Of a stretch of DNA of 64,000 nt, positions 17,082 to 26,538 are shown one piece after another (the first letter of the stretch is position 1; each line of letters starts with the position of its first letter). The position numbers and the translations under genes are program-made. The notes below the pieces were generated by a model. That model made no database searches. It was not told where the DNA came from and saw only the letters and a list, made by a program, of their open reading frames with translations. The stretch covers positions 3,686,501 through 3,750,500 of the forward strand of contig NZ_CP011388.1 in NCBI RefSeq assembly GCF_001644605.1. The letters are read 5' to 3'. Source of the DNA: Paenibacillus swuensis (GTDB lineage: Bacteria; Bacillota; Bacilli; Paenibacillales; DY6).

Positions 17082-18728
17082 GTGAAAAAACTTACTACCA
17101 AAGCCATTCCCGCGGCAATCGCCGCAACTTTGTTAATGTCGGCGTTCAGTGCTGCCGGTGCCGGCGCTGCCGGTCAAGTTCGCAAGGGCTTCGATCCATC
17201 CAGAGTAGGGGGGAAAGTCATTCTGACTTCCTTCGCGGATGCTGTGAGCTTGACTCCACTTACAACAAGCGATTCAGCTTCGAATGACATCCAGGGTATG
17301 ATCTTTGAATCCCTAACGGATCTGGACATTAACGGTCAGCCGATTCCTGGACTTGCCGAGAAGTGGACTTATGACGCCGCTACGTTGACATACACGTTTT
17401 TCTTGCGTAAAGGGGTAACTTTCCATGACGGCAAGCCTTTTACTTCAGCCGACGTTAAGTTTACGTACGATATGTATATGCACAAAGATTCTGTGAACTC
17501 CTACAAATCTTCATTCGAATCCATCAGCAGCATCACCGTTGTCAATTCCCATACGATCAAGTTTAAGCTGAATAAGAAAGACGCCTTCTTCCTGGTGCAG
17601 GGTGCCAATGACGGCGGTATTCTTCCTAAGCATCAGTTCCCTAAAGGAATTGAAGATTATAACAACAACAACAAGATTCACCGCAGCCCAATCGGAACAG
17701 GTCCGTTCAAGTTTAAGCAATGGAAAGCGGACGAGCGGATTGTAGTAGTTGCGAACAAATCTTACTGGGCGGGCCGTCCTTACCTGGATGAAGTAATCAC
17801 CCGGATTTTGCCAGACTCCAACGTTGAGACGATTAACCTGTTGAAGGGTTCGGTTGACGTGGTAGAGGCGTTGAATCCGAACCAGGTTTCTCAAGTGGCC
17901 AAAGATGGCGATCTGAAAACAATGGTCTATGATCAAGGCGGTTTCCACTATGTTGGCTTCAATAATTTAAATCCAATCTTTGCGGACGCGAAAGTTCGTC
18001 AAGCATTAGCATACGGTTTAGATCGTCAGTCCATCGTATCGAAGATCTTGCTGGGTAAAGCGTACCAAGCATCCGGACCGCTTCATCCGAAAATTCCACA
18101 AAATAACCCTTCTGTGAAACCTTATGAGTTTGATGTGGAAAGAGCTAAGAAATTGCTGGACGAAGCGGGCTGGAAAGTGGGCTCTGACGGAATCCGCGAG
18201 AAAAACGGCAAGAAATTCGAAATTGAAGTAGCATACAATGCGGGTAACGTCATTCGGGAAAAAGTTTCCCAACTAGCACAGCAAAATTGGAAGAAACTTG
18301 GAGTTAAGGTAACACCTCGTAAATATGAGTGGTCTATTTACCTGGATCGTTTGTACAAAGGTCAACATGACGCTTACATTCTGGGTTGGGTCGGATATGA
18401 CGGTAATGTTGAACATACCGGATTCTTCCACTCCAAGGAAGCTCGTGACAGTGAAGGTAAAGGCGGAAACAATACATCTCGCGTTAATGATCCGTATGTA
18501 GATAAAATCTTGGAATCTTACACTGTCGAAACCAATGCTCAGAAACGGTTTAAGCTTTATCAGGACCTGCACAAGCATCTGGCTGACAAACAAAATGTTA
18601 TTTACACATATCATCCGAAGCTGACTGCCGGGTTAGATGAGAATCTCGCAAACGTTAAGCCTTCCTTGTCCGATTTCTTTTGGAATCTGGAAGACTGGTA
18701 CTGGAAGAAAGGCGTCGGTGGCCGCTAA
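17082..18728 (+). CDS. Peptide ABC transporter substrate-binding protein (family 5), without lipobox
   Basis: 548 residues. The SBP_bac_5 fold is clear: PIPGLAEKWTYD, FFLRKGVTFHDGKPFTSADV, SPIGTGPFKFKQW, VRQALAYGLDRQSIV and FEIEVAYNAGN. Relatives bind oligopeptides, dipeptides or nickel. The N-terminus is a signal peptide ending in AGAGAAG with no cysteine, so the protein cannot be a lipoprotein, unlike almost all Gram-positive binding proteins. GTG 17082 follows AAAGGAG. The SLH gene upstream may provide the surface anchoring; that is inference. A hairpin terminator follows and precedes the permease genes. Confidence 0.9.
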   Translation: MKKLTTKAIPAAIAATLLMSAFSAAGAGAAGQVRKGFDPSRVGGKVILTSFADAVSLTPLTTSDSASNDIQGMIFESLTDLDINGQPIPGLAEKWTYDAATLTYTFFLRKGVTFHDGKPFTSADVKFTYDMYMHKDSVNSYKSSFESISSITVVNSHTIKFKLNKKDAFFLVQGANDGGILPKHQFPKGIEDYNNNNKIHRSPIGTGPFKFKQWKADERIVVVANKSYWAGRPYLDEVITRILPDSNVETINLLKGSVDVVEALNPNQVSQVAKDGDLKTMVYDQGGFHYVGFNNLNPIFADAKVRQALAYGLDRQSIVSKILLGKAYQASGPLHPKIPQNNPSVKPYEFDVERAKKLLDEAGWKVGSDGIREKNGKKFEIEVAYNAGNVIREKVSQLAQQNWKKLGVKVTPRKYEWSIYLDRLYKGQHDAYILGWVGYDGNVEHTGFFHSKEARDSEGKGGNNTSRVNDPYVDKILESYTVETNAQKRFKLYQDLHKHLADKQNVIYTYHPKLTAGLDENLANVKPSLSDFFWNLEDWYWKKGVGGR

Positions 18729-18769
18729 GTTTTAACAATTGTATACGACAGAAGTTATGATTTGAACCG

Positions 18770-18806
18770 GCCGCAAGCGACAACCCTAGGTCGCTTGCGG
18801 CTTTTC
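18770..18806 (+). terminator. Hairpin between binding-protein and permease genes
   Basis: A twelve-base perfect stem (GCCGCAAGCGAC pairing with GTCGCTTGCGGC) is followed by TTTTCTATT. Partial termination here would give excess binding protein over permease, a common arrangement in peptide transport operons. Confidence 0.85.
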
Positions 18807-18856
18807 TATTTAAGGAGTATCCGAAGTTTGTTAAATGACAGAAAGAAGGGATCCCT

Positions 18857-19828
18857 TTGTTTGTATATATCGTCCGAAGAACACTTCAAGCGATACCTTT
18901 ATTGTTCATCATTTCGATCATCTCATTTACATTGATGTCATTTGCTCCGGGAGATCCCGCGGATATGTTTACAGATCCCGAATCCGAAACCTCTGAGGAA
19001 CAAATGGAAGTCATCCGGGAAAGACTCGGATTGGACGATCCGGTTTATATTCGCTACGCGAAATGGCTAAAGCTGGTCATTCTTGAGGGGAATATGGGCT
19101 TCTCCTTTGAAGATGGACGTCCAGTCACTGAAAAAATCTTCGAACGGATCCAGGGCACTTTAACATTAATGATTACGGCTACGATTCTTTCCTTTCTCAT
19201 AGCCATACCGATCGGGATTTTTTCAGCGATACGGCAATATTCCAAGTTAGATCATCTGATCACCTTTTACTCCTTTCTCGGAATTGCCGTGCCGACTTTT
19301 TTCCTGGCGTTAATCGCTATCCTGTTGTTCTCTCTAAAGCTGGAATGGTTCCCTCCGAGCGGTATGCGTTCCGATGAATATTTTGATACGTTCAATTTGC
19401 TCGATCGACTAAAGCATCTGGCTTTACCAGCTCTTGTAATCTCTTTCGGTCTCATTGCTTCCTTCTCCCGGTTCATGCGCTCATCCATGTTAGACGTCAT
19501 TAAACAAGATTTCATCCGGACGGCTAAGGCGAAGGGACTCTCACCTTTCAAAGTAATATTTAAACACGCTCTGCGTAATGCATTGTTACCGATTATTACG
19601 CTTGTCGGACTCGAATTGCCCAACTTATTCGCCGGTGCTTTTATCGTAGAGCAAATCTTTGCGTGGCCGGGTATGGGGCGACTTTCCATTAACGCTATAT
19701 TTATCAGGGATTACCAAGTCATTATGGGCGTAACTATGGTTACATCCGTGCTTGTTGTCATGGGTAATCTTATAGCAGATATCCTTTATGCGGCGGCAGA
19801 TCCGCGAATTCAATATAACAAATCATAG
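18857..19828 (+). CDS. Peptide ABC transporter permease (DppB/OppB type)
   Basis: 323 residues with six membrane segments. The N-terminus (FVYIVRRTLQAIPLLFIISI) is typical of DppB. The binding-protein-dependent transport loop that contacts the ATPase contains FIRTAKAKGLSPFKVIFKHA at about 215-235. The C-terminal helix region ends in DILYAAADPRIQY. Start is TTG 18857 behind GAAGGGAT. It is followed after 17 bases by the second permease. Confidence 0.93.
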   Translation: MFVYIVRRTLQAIPLLFIISIISFTLMSFAPGDPADMFTDPESETSEEQMEVIRERLGLDDPVYIRYAKWLKLVILEGNMGFSFEDGRPVTEKIFERIQGTLTLMITATILSFLIAIPIGIFSAIRQYSKLDHLITFYSFLGIAVPTFFLALIAILLFSLKLEWFPPSGMRSDEYFDTFNLLDRLKHLALPALVISFGLIASFSRFMRSSMLDVIKQDFIRTAKAKGLSPFKVIFKHALRNALLPIITLVGLELPNLFAGAFIVEQIFAWPGMGRLSINAIFIRDYQVIMGVTMVTSVLVVMGNLIADILYAAADPRIQYNKS

Positions 19829-19845
19829 AAAAGGAGCCATTTCGC

Positions 19846-20775
19846 ATGAGTGTACCCACACCTGCCCCTGCAATGCAACCCACAGTGGTACCGTCTCAAC
19901 AGAAACAATGGACGGAAGACGGCAAGATTGAGACCCGGTCGGCGGCGATCTGGAAACGATTTCGTAAAAATAAGCTGGCTGTAGCGGGATTGATTATCTT
20001 CGCTTTACTGGTTTTAATGGCCATAATGGCGCCTTGGATATCTCCTCACGATCCGGAGGTATTCGATATTATGGAATCCAATCTGCCTCCAAGCGCCCTT
20101 CATCCCTTCGGAACAGATTCCTACGGAGCAGATATTCTGACTCGTATTTTCTACGGAGCGCGTGTTTCGTTATCCGTCGCTATCATCGCCATGACATTTA
20201 CGGTAACGATCGGCGTACTGTACGGTGCTATATCCGGCTATTTCGGCGGTCTGGTGGATAATATCATGATGCGAATTGTGGATGCTATTCAATCCACTCC
20301 AACGTTCTTCTTCACGTTAATTGTCGCAACATTAATGGTACCGGGGATGTGGACGGTTATTATTGCGCTCACTGTATTCGGATGGACACGTATGGCTCGA
20401 ATCGTTCGAGGGGAAATCCTCTCCCTGAAAGAACGGGATTACATAGAAGCGGCTCGGGCATCCGGCGAATCGAACGCAAGCATCATATTCTATCATGTGC
20501 TTCCCAATATGATCGGACCGATTATCGTTATTGCAACGTTGGATGTTGCTGGAAACATCCTGGCTGAATCCACCTTGAGCTTCTTGGGATTAGGCATTCA
20601 ACCTCCAACACCTAGTTGGGGTAATATGCTTACCAGTGCTCAAGACTTGCCGACCATTATGGACTATGCGTGGATTGCCGTATTTCCGGGACTCTTTATC
20701 GTCCTTGCGGTTCTTTCAGTAAACTTTATCGGTGACGGTCTGCGCGATGCGCTGGATCCGCGTTCCAAGAAATAG
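19846..20775 (+). CDS. Peptide ABC transporter permease (DppC/OppC type)
   Basis: 309 residues. A hydrophilic N-terminal stretch of about 45 residues leads into six membrane segments. The OppC N-terminal motif WKRFRKNKLAVAGL, the HPFGTDSYGADILTR motif and the EAA loop DYIEAARASGESNASIIFYH are present. It ends DGLRDALDPRSKK, as in family members. AAAGGAG precedes the ATG. It partners the DppB-type permease to form the membrane channel. Confidence 0.93.
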   Translation: MSVPTPAPAMQPTVVPSQQKQWTEDGKIETRSAAIWKRFRKNKLAVAGLIIFALLVLMAIMAPWISPHDPEVFDIMESNLPPSALHPFGTDSYGADILTRIFYGARVSLSVAIIAMTFTVTIGVLYGAISGYFGGLVDNIMMRIVDAIQSTPTFFFTLIVATLMVPGMWTVIIALTVFGWTRMARIVRGEILSLKERDYIEAARASGESNASIIFYHVLPNMIGPIIVIATLDVAGNILAESTLSFLGLGIQPPTPSWGNMLTSAQDLPTIMDYAWIAVFPGLFIVLAVLSVNFIGDGLRDALDPRSKK

Positions 20776-20790
20776 GAGGGAGACAGACGG

Positions 20791-21804
20791 ATGGCATCCA
20801 CAACTACTAAAACGCAAACCGATACACTTGTTCAGGTAACGAATCTCAAAACCTATTTCTATACCGAAGACGGCGTCGTCCCCGCGTTGGACGGGGTTGA
20901 TTTTCATCTGAACAAGGGAGAGACGCTGGCGATTGTCGGTGAATCCGGAAGCGGCAAGAGTGTAACTTCACTCTCTCTCATGAGACTGATTCCCTCACCG
21001 CCGGGAAAAATCACCGCAGGTGATATTGTCTTTAATGGCGAAAGCCTTCTGTCCAAGTCCGAGAAAGAAATGCGCGCGTTGCGAGGAAATAAGATTTCCA
21101 TGATCTTTCAGGAGCCCATGACCTCTCTAAATCCGGTGTTCAGAGTTGGGGATCAGATTGAAGAATCCATCATGCTGCATCAACAGATGGATCGAAAGCA
21201 GGCCAGAGCCGAAGTCATCAGGTTGTTTCAACTTGTGGGGATTTCTGAACCGGAACGCAGGGTGAGAACTTACCCGCATGAGCTGAGCGGAGGAATGCGT
21301 CAACGGGTGATGATCGCTATGGCGCTTGCCTGCAATCCCCAGCTGCTAATTGCGGATGAACCGACCACAGCGCTGGATGTGACCATACAGAATCAAATCT
21401 TGCAGCTGATGAAAGATCTCAAAGAGAAAATGAACACTTCCATTGTTCTGGTTACGCATGATCTGGGCGTGGTAGCAGAGATGGCCGATCGTGTGGTTGT
21501 TATGTATGCGGGGCAGATTGTTGAACAGAATGATGTGTTTTCTATATTCGAAAATCCCAAGCATCCTTACACAGAAGGTTTGCTTCGATCGATGCCCGGC
21601 AACCAGCCCCGAACCGGAAATTTATACGCCATTGAAGGTGTCGTGCCGAATCCGCTTCACTTTCCGAATGGCTGCCGATTTGCTCCAAGATGCGAGTATG
21701 CTAAAGCGCTGTGTCATTCCAGTATGCCGGAAACCATAAATTATTCCGACGAGGAAGCCGTACGCTGCTGGAAATATACCGAAGCATGGGAGGAGCTTGC
21801 ATAA
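20791..21804 (+). CDS. Peptide ABC transporter ATP-binding protein (OppD type)
   Basis: 337 residues. Walker A GESGSGKS (about 50-57), Q-loop at [12 protein letters not shown], signature [15 protein letters not shown] and Walker [13 protein letters not shown] are intact. The C-terminal oligopeptide/dipeptide extension has [20 protein letters not shown] precedes the ATG. Its stop overlaps the start of the partner ATPase by one base (TAATG), so the two subunits should be made in equal amounts. Confidence 0.95.
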   Translation: MASTTTKTQTDTLVQVTNLKTYFYTEDGVVPALDGVDFHLNKGETLAIVGESGSGKSVTSLSLMRLIPSPPGKITAGDIVFNGESLLSKSEKEMRALRGNKISMIFQEPMTSLNPVFRVGDQIEESIMLHQQMDRKQARAEVIRLFQLVGISEPERRVRTYPHELSGGMRQRVMIAMALACNPQLLIADEPTTALDVTIQNQILQLMKDLKEKMNTSIVLVTHDLGVVAEMADRVVVMYAGQIVEQNDVFSIFENPKHPYTEGLLRSMPGNQPRTGNLYAIEGVVPNPLHFPNGCRFAPRCEYAKALCHSSMPETINYSDEEAVRCWKYTEAWEELA

Positions 21805-22829
21805 TGAACACTAATGCGCAACTAACGAAACCGCAGTCTCATTCTAGTCCAAACGAGGCAGAAATTCTTGTCTCCGTTCGTGATGTTAAGAAGCACTTTC
21901 CCATTCGAGGCGGATTGTTCGACCGAGTTCAAGGTTATGTGAAAGCTGTTGACGGCGTTTCCTTTGATATTCGCAAAGGCGAAACTTTCGGACTCGTCGG
22001 AGAAAGCGGATGTGGCAAATCGACCATTGGGAGAGCCATTCTGAGACTCCATGAAGCGACCTCCGGCACGGTTGAATTTAACGGTCAAGATCTTTATCAG
22101 TTGTCTGATTCTAAACTCCGTACGATGCGAAGAGAAATGCAGTTGATATTTCAGGACCCGTTTTCTTCCCTAAACCCGAGATTAAGTGTCGGTGAAACCA
22201 TTGAGCGCGTTTTGAAAATACATCATATGGGGGATCGTTCGGCCCGAGAGAAGCGGGTGCAGGAGCTATTGGAGCTGGTAGGCATGAGTCCGTACCACAT
22301 TCGCAGATATCCTCACGAGTTCAGCGGCGGTCAGCGGCAAAGAATCGGTATTGCCCGCGCGCTTGCGCTTAATCCTAAATTTATAGTGCTGGATGAGCCG
22401 GTATCCGCATTGGATGTGTCCATTCAATCTCAGGTTGTAAATTTATTGGAAGATCTGCAGAAACAATTCGGTCTCACCTACTTATTTGTTTCCCATGGTT
22501 TGAGTATCGTACGACATATCAGCAATCGTGTGGGTGTAATGTACTTAGGTAAATTGGTGGAGCTTGGGGAAGCGGATGAGTTGTTTGAACGTCCAAAGCA
22601 CCCATATACCCGAGCGTTAATTGCATCGAATCCCATCCCGAATCCAAGACTGCGCGGATTACCGAAGATGGTGTTGCAAGGCGATGTGCCAAGCCCCATT
22701 TCACCGCCGTCGGGATGCAGGTTTCATACCCGTTGTCCGCTGGCTGAAGCAAGGTGTAAGCAAGAAGAACCCGCGTTTATTGATCAAGGGAACGGTCATT
22801 TCGCCGCTTGCCATTTCCCTTTAAACTAA
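21804..22829 (+). CDS. Peptide ABC transporter ATP-binding protein (OppF type)
   Basis: 341 residues. Walker [11 protein letters not shown]-loop at [12 protein letters not shown], signature [15 protein letters not shown] and Walker [13 protein letters not shown] are intact, with C-terminal [12 protein letters not shown] chose ATG 21804, which overlaps the upstream stop and follows GGGAGGAGC; an upstream in-frame start lies within the previous gene. It completes a five-gene peptide transporter (binding protein, two permeases, two ATPases). Confidence 0.95.
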   Translation: MNTNAQLTKPQSHSSPNEAEILVSVRDVKKHFPIRGGLFDRVQGYVKAVDGVSFDIRKGETFGLVGESGCGKSTIGRAILRLHEATSGTVEFNGQDLYQLSDSKLRTMRREMQLIFQDPFSSLNPRLSVGETIERVLKIHHMGDRSAREKRVQELLELVGMSPYHIRRYPHEFSGGQRQRIGIARALALNPKFIVLDEPVSALDVSIQSQVVNLLEDLQKQFGLTYLFVSHGLSIVRHISNRVGVMYLGKLVELGEADELFERPKHPYTRALIASNPIPNPRLRGLPKMVLQGDVPSPISPPSGCRFHTRCPLAEARCKQEEPAFIDQGNGHFAACHFPLN

Positions 22830-22946
22830 TTTGATTTTGTAACCGTAAAATAAAGGAAATTGACCGGCGGTTGTAGAATATGTGAACAAACAGTGACGCA
22901 TGGGAATTAGACTCTCAAAGTCTTGTAAGAGGAGCGGGTGGACCCA

Positions 22947-23666
22947 ATGAACAAAAGAATGCTTTTAATTGTGGAAGATAACAAAACCAGCTTGGATCTC
23001 CAGCATTTTTTCGCTTCTTTTTTCACGGTTGAGCCTGTGTCGGATGGGTTATTCGGGCTGATTCGCGCGGTCCAGTCTAATCCGGACATTATTGTACTTA
23101 GTCATAAACTTTCCAAAGTGAGAGTATTGGAGCTATGTCAACAATTAAGACAAACAACACCGTCAATCCTTATCATACTGGGTCAGGATATGCCTGTGAA
23201 CGAACGCATAGCGTTCTATGATGCAGGGGCGGACGACGTTCATTACGCCGGTTTAACGAACAAAGAGTTACTTTGCAAAATCAATGTGTTGTCTCGCCGC
23301 ACGCATCCGCATCCCCAAGCGGAAGGAGAACAAATTCTTCGGTTCGGCATGTTGACGATTAACAAATCCACCCATAAAGCCTACATGGATCAGGATGAAA
23401 TCAAGCTGACCCGGAAAGAGTTCTCTATTCTGTGGATGCTGGTGAGCAAACCGGAGCAGATTATATCCCGAAACGAGTTGTTGCGCATTGTATGGAGTTA
23501 CGATCATCTGGGAGACGATCGGATGATTGATTCCCATTTAAATCGAATTCGCAAAAAAATGCAAAAATTCAGCAACGAAATCTCCATAAAAACGGTCTGG
23601 GGCGTAGGGTACAAAATAGAGAAGAGCCACATGTTCGAGTTGAACGGCATAGCCCAAACGAACTGA
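22947..23666 (+). CDS. Atypical OmpR-family response regulator
   Basis: 239 residues. A receiver-like domain (about 4-118) is joined to a winged-helix trans_reg_C domain (about 133-230; LTRKEFSILWMLVSKPEQII, DSHLNRIRKKMQ, TVWGVGYKIE). The receiver keeps the acidic pair Glu10/Asp11. The phosphoacceptor Asp is replaced by Ser52 (PDIIVLSHKL), and the conserved Lys after the DD pair is also missing (GADDVHYAGL). No histidine kinase gene lies beside it. It is therefore probably a phosphorylation-independent DNA-binding regulator. The ATG at 22947 has AAGAGGAG twelve bases upstream; a GTG at 22938 is too close to that site but cannot be excluded. Confidence 0.88.
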   Translation: MNKRMLLIVEDNKTSLDLQHFFASFFTVEPVSDGLFGLIRAVQSNPDIIVLSHKLSKVRVLELCQQLRQTTPSILIILGQDMPVNERIAFYDAGADDVHYAGLTNKELLCKINVLSRRTHPHPQAEGEQILRFGMLTINKSTHKAYMDQDEIKLTRKEFSILWMLVSKPEQIISRNELLRIVWSYDHLGDDRMIDSHLNRIRKKMQKFSNEISIKTVWGVGYKIEKSHMFELNGIAQTN

Positions 23667-23687
23667 TGCTTAAGAAGGAAAAGATGG

Positions 23688-23716
23688 TTGCTCCTCTCCC
23701 GTGATGTTGGTATAAT
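23688..23716 (+). promoter_or_regulatory. SigA-type promoter of the amino-acid binding lipoprotein
   Basis: TTGCTC, a 17-base spacer and TATAAT, with TG one base before the -10 (extended -10), lie about 50 bases before the gene. Confidence 0.6.
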
Positions 23717-23768
23717 TATTAGTGTCATTAAATATTTATGAATAGAGGACATGGGGGGACTTGGCAAG

Positions 23769-24545
23769 ATGAAGAAGTGGATGTCTATAACTCTGGTTTC
23801 AATTTTAGCGGCAGCAATGCTGTCGGCATGCGGATCTGATAAGAACGAAGGTAATAACGCAGGCGGCGCAGCGGGTGAAGAGAAAGTTCTGATCATGGGA
23901 ACTTCAGCGGATTACCCGCCTTATGAAGATATTGATGTGGCTACGAATGAAATTGTCGGATTTGATGTGGATATCGCCAATTACATCGGAGATAAGTTGG
24001 GTTACAAGATCGAAGTTCAGAACCTGGACTTTGACGGATTACTAGCCGCGATGTCTTCCGACAAAGTAGACTTTGTTATGGCGGGGATGACACCTACACC
24101 TGAGCGTAAGAAGAACGCTGAATTTACAGATATTTATTTCGACGCTAAGAATACGATTGTAACCAAGAAAGGCAGCGGATTTAAGTCTCTGGAGGAGCTT
24201 GCAGGCAAGAAAGTGGGCGTGCAACTAGGCTCAATTCAGGAAAGCGCCGCTACCGATGCGGGGAATCTGGAAGTTGTGCCTTTAGGCAAAATTCCGGAAA
24301 TTATCCAAGAAATTAAATCCGGCCGTCTGGATGCCGCGATTATTGAAGATACAGTTGCTACGGGTTATGTAGCCGCCAACGACGACCTCGAATTCAATAC
24401 GATACCGAACGAAGGGGAGAGCGGTTCCGCGATCGCGTTCCCTAAAGACTCCAAACTGGTTAAAGACTTCAACGATGTATTGAAAGAAATGAAAGACAGC
24501 GGCAAGATGGATGAATTGGTTAAGAAATGGTTTGAAAAGAAGTAA
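23769..24545 (+). CDS. Amino-acid ABC transporter substrate-binding lipoprotein
   Basis: 258 residues. The lipobox is LSAC at about 17-20. The family-3 binding fold is clear: LIMGTSADYPPYEDID, GFDVDIANYI, LDFDGLLAAMSSDKVDFVMAGM and the C-terminal MDELVKKWF helix. Relatives bind polar amino acids (Gln, Arg, cystine). ATG 23769 follows a G-rich Shine-Dalgarno site; the upstream ATG at 23751 lies within that site. No permease or ATPase gene is adjacent, so it is an orphan that must use a transporter encoded elsewhere. A terminator follows. Confidence 0.92.
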   Translation: MKKWMSITLVSILAAAMLSACGSDKNEGNNAGGAAGEEKVLIMGTSADYPPYEDIDVATNEIVGFDVDIANYIGDKLGYKIEVQNLDFDGLLAAMSSDKVDFVMAGMTPTPERKKNAEFTDIYFDAKNTIVTKKGSGFKSLEELAGKKVGVQLGSIQESAATDAGNLEVVPLGKIPEIIQEIKSGRLDAAIIEDTVATGYVAANDDLEFNTIPNEGESGSAIAFPKDSKLVKDFNDVLKEMKDSGKMDELVKKWFEKK

Positions 24546-24554
24546 ACGGACTGG

Positions 24555-24584
24555 AACCCGGGAGAGAAATCTTCCGGGTTTTTC
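24555..24584 (+). terminator. Terminator after the amino-acid binding lipoprotein
   Basis: The AACCCGG stem pairs with CCGGGTT and is followed by TTTCTTTT. Confidence 0.8.
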
Positions 24585-24659
24585 TTTTGCTTCAAGAAAA
24601 GATATACTATAGTCGTGCATCAAGTAAGGATGCTGGATTTCTCGGATGGAGGACTGACG

Positions 24660-25628
24660 ATGAAGGCGCTGTGTTTCGAACAGTTTGGCGGTCCGGAGGT
24701 ATTGCGTTATCTCGACATCCCGCAGCCGGAGGTTCGTGAAGGCCAAGTACGGGTCGCCTTGCAAGCCATTGGTTTAAATTATGCGGATGTTTACCGCCGA
24801 AAAGGCAACTACCACTTGCTGGGCAATCCTCCCTATATCGCGGGGTATGAAGGAGCCGGCATTGTCGAGCAAGTCGGCCCCGGCGTGACAGATTTTAAGG
24901 CGGGGGACCGAGTAGGTTTCGCGGACGTCCCATACGCCAATGCTCAGATGGTGGTTGCATCTCAGGAGCATCTGATTCCGTTGCCGGATGACATCTCCTT
25001 CCATACGGCAGCTTCAATTCTGCTGCAAGGATTAACTGCGCAATATCTTTGTATGGACAGCTTTAAAGTAAGCGCGGGTCATGATGTATTAATTCATGCC
25101 GCCGCAGGCGGTGTGGGCAGCTTATTGACCCAGATGGTGTCTATTTTGGGCGGACGCGTAATAGGTCTTACCTCTAGCGCTGTTAAACGGGAAGCGGTAT
25201 TGCAGAACGGTGCGGACGCAGCCGGACTATACGGAGATAACTGGGTTGCGGAAGCCAAGGCTTTCTCCAAAGACGGAGAAGGTGTTCACGTGGCTTATGA
25301 TTCCGTAGGGTCCACTCTGCAAGACAGTTTTGAGGCAACCCGTGATAAAGGAACGGTCGTGTTCTACGGTATGGCCGGAGGCGACCCTGAACCGGTGGAT
25401 CCGAGGATGCTCATGGATACCTCCAAGACGTTAACAGGCGGCGACCTGTGGAGTTATCTGACTACGGCGGAAGAACGAATTCGTCGCGCCCATCTATTAT
25501 TTGATTGGATCCGGAGCGGGCAATTGAAGCTGGCGGAACCAGCTGTCTACGCTCTAGAGAACGGGGCGGATGCGCACCGTTTCCTGGAAAGCCGGGCGAG
25601 TACAGGGAAGATTATTTTGATACCATAA
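24660..25628 (+). CDS. NADPH:quinone reductase-like zinc-independent alcohol dehydrogenase family protein
   Basis: 322 residues. This is a medium-chain dehydrogenase of the quinone oxidoreductase branch: MKALCFEQFGGPEVL, GLNYADVYRRKGNY, GYEGAGIVEQVG and the nucleotide-binding AAAGGVGSLLTQM at about 155-167. The zinc-ligand cysteines of alcohol dehydrogenases are absent. The likely role is NADPH-dependent reduction of quinones or enals. ATG 24660 is preceded by TGGAGGAC. An aldo/keto reductase follows after 29 bases, so the two may form an operon for carbonyl detoxification (inference). Confidence 0.9.
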   Translation: MKALCFEQFGGPEVLRYLDIPQPEVREGQVRVALQAIGLNYADVYRRKGNYHLLGNPPYIAGYEGAGIVEQVGPGVTDFKAGDRVGFADVPYANAQMVVASQEHLIPLPDDISFHTAASILLQGLTAQYLCMDSFKVSAGHDVLIHAAAGGVGSLLTQMVSILGGRVIGLTSSAVKREAVLQNGADAAGLYGDNWVAEAKAFSKDGEGVHVAYDSVGSTLQDSFEATRDKGTVVFYGMAGGDPEPVDPRMLMDTSKTLTGGDLWSYLTTAEERIRRAHLLFDWIRSGQLKLAEPAVYALENGADAHRFLESRASTGKIILIP

Positions 25629-25657
25629 CCTTAATGAATACATAGGAGGAATTGAAG

Positions 25658-26488
25658 ATGACAACAAAAATTACAGATACAACCGTATTAAACAACGGTG
25701 TGGAAATGCCTTGGTTCGGATTAGGCGTATGGCAAGCGGCGGATGGCGAAGAGGTGGTAAGAGCCGTAACCGGAGCTATTCAAGCCGGATACCGCAGCAT
25801 TGACACCGCAGCCGTTTATAAGAATGAAGCGGGAGTGGGACAGGGCATTCGGGAAAGCGGTGTTCCGCGAGAGGAATTGTTCATTACGACGAAGGTATGG
25901 AACGCAGACCAAGGGTATGAAACAACGCTAGCCGCATTTGAAGCAAGCCTGAAATTACTTGGCTTGGAATATGTTGACTTGTACCTCATTCACTGGCCGG
26001 TGAAAGGAAAGTACAAAGAGACCTGGAAGGCGTTGGAAGAACTATACCGTAACGGTCGAGTACGTGCGATCGGCGTAAGTAACTTCCACGTATCTCATCT
26101 GGAAGATCTGTTGACGGATGCGGAAGTCGTTCCCGCGGTAAACCAAGTGGAGTATCATCCCCGTCTGGCTCAGCCTGAACTTAAGCAGTTTTGCGAGGAG
26201 CATAATATTCAGTTGGAAGCTTGGAGTCCGCTAATGCAAGGCAAGTTGTTGGACGAGCCGACGTTAACCGCTATAGCTGGGAAATATAATAAGTCCACGG
26301 CGCAAGTGATATTGCGTTGGGATTTACAGAATGAGGTCGTCACCATTCCGAAATCTGTTCAACAAGAACGCATTGAGGCCAATGCGCAGATCTTCGACTT
26401 CGAATTGAGTGATGAAGATATGGCGGCAATCGACGCGCTAAACAAAAATGAACGTACGGGACCGGATCCGGATAATTTTGATTTCTAA
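25658..26488 (+). CDS. Aldo/keto reductase
   Basis: 276 residues, a complete TIM-barrel aldo/keto reductase close to the YvgN/YtbE group. The catalytic tetrad is visible as Asp49, Tyr54, Lys79 and His112 ([25 protein letters not shown]). The C-terminal cofactor motif is [11 protein letters not shown]. It reduces aldehydes with NADPH; glyoxals are typical substrates of relatives. ATG 25658 lies eight bases from AGGAGG; the TTG six bases upstream is too close. It probably shares a transcript with the quinone reductase upstream. Confidence 0.93.
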   Translation: MTTKITDTTVLNNGVEMPWFGLGVWQAADGEEVVRAVTGAIQAGYRSIDTAAVYKNEAGVGQGIRESGVPREELFITTKVWNADQGYETTLAAFEASLKLLGLEYVDLYLIHWPVKGKYKETWKALEELYRNGRVRAIGVSNFHVSHLEDLLTDAEVVPAVNQVEYHPRLAQPELKQFCEEHNIQLEAWSPLMQGKLLDEPTLTAIAGKYNKSTAQVILRWDLQNEVVTIPKSVQQERIEANAQIFDFELSDEDMAAIDALNKNERTGPDPDNFDF

Positions 26489-26494
26489 ACAAGA

Positions 26495-26537
26495 AAAGGG
26501 CAGCTCTTCAGGTCATAAAGACCAGGGGCTGCCCTTT
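26495..26537. terminator. Bidirectional terminator between aldo/keto reductase and ypdA
   Basis: The AAAGGGCAGC stem pairs with GCTGCCCTTT and contains an inner GGTC/GACC stem. It serves the two convergent genes. Confidence 0.85.
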
Positions 26538-26538
26538 G

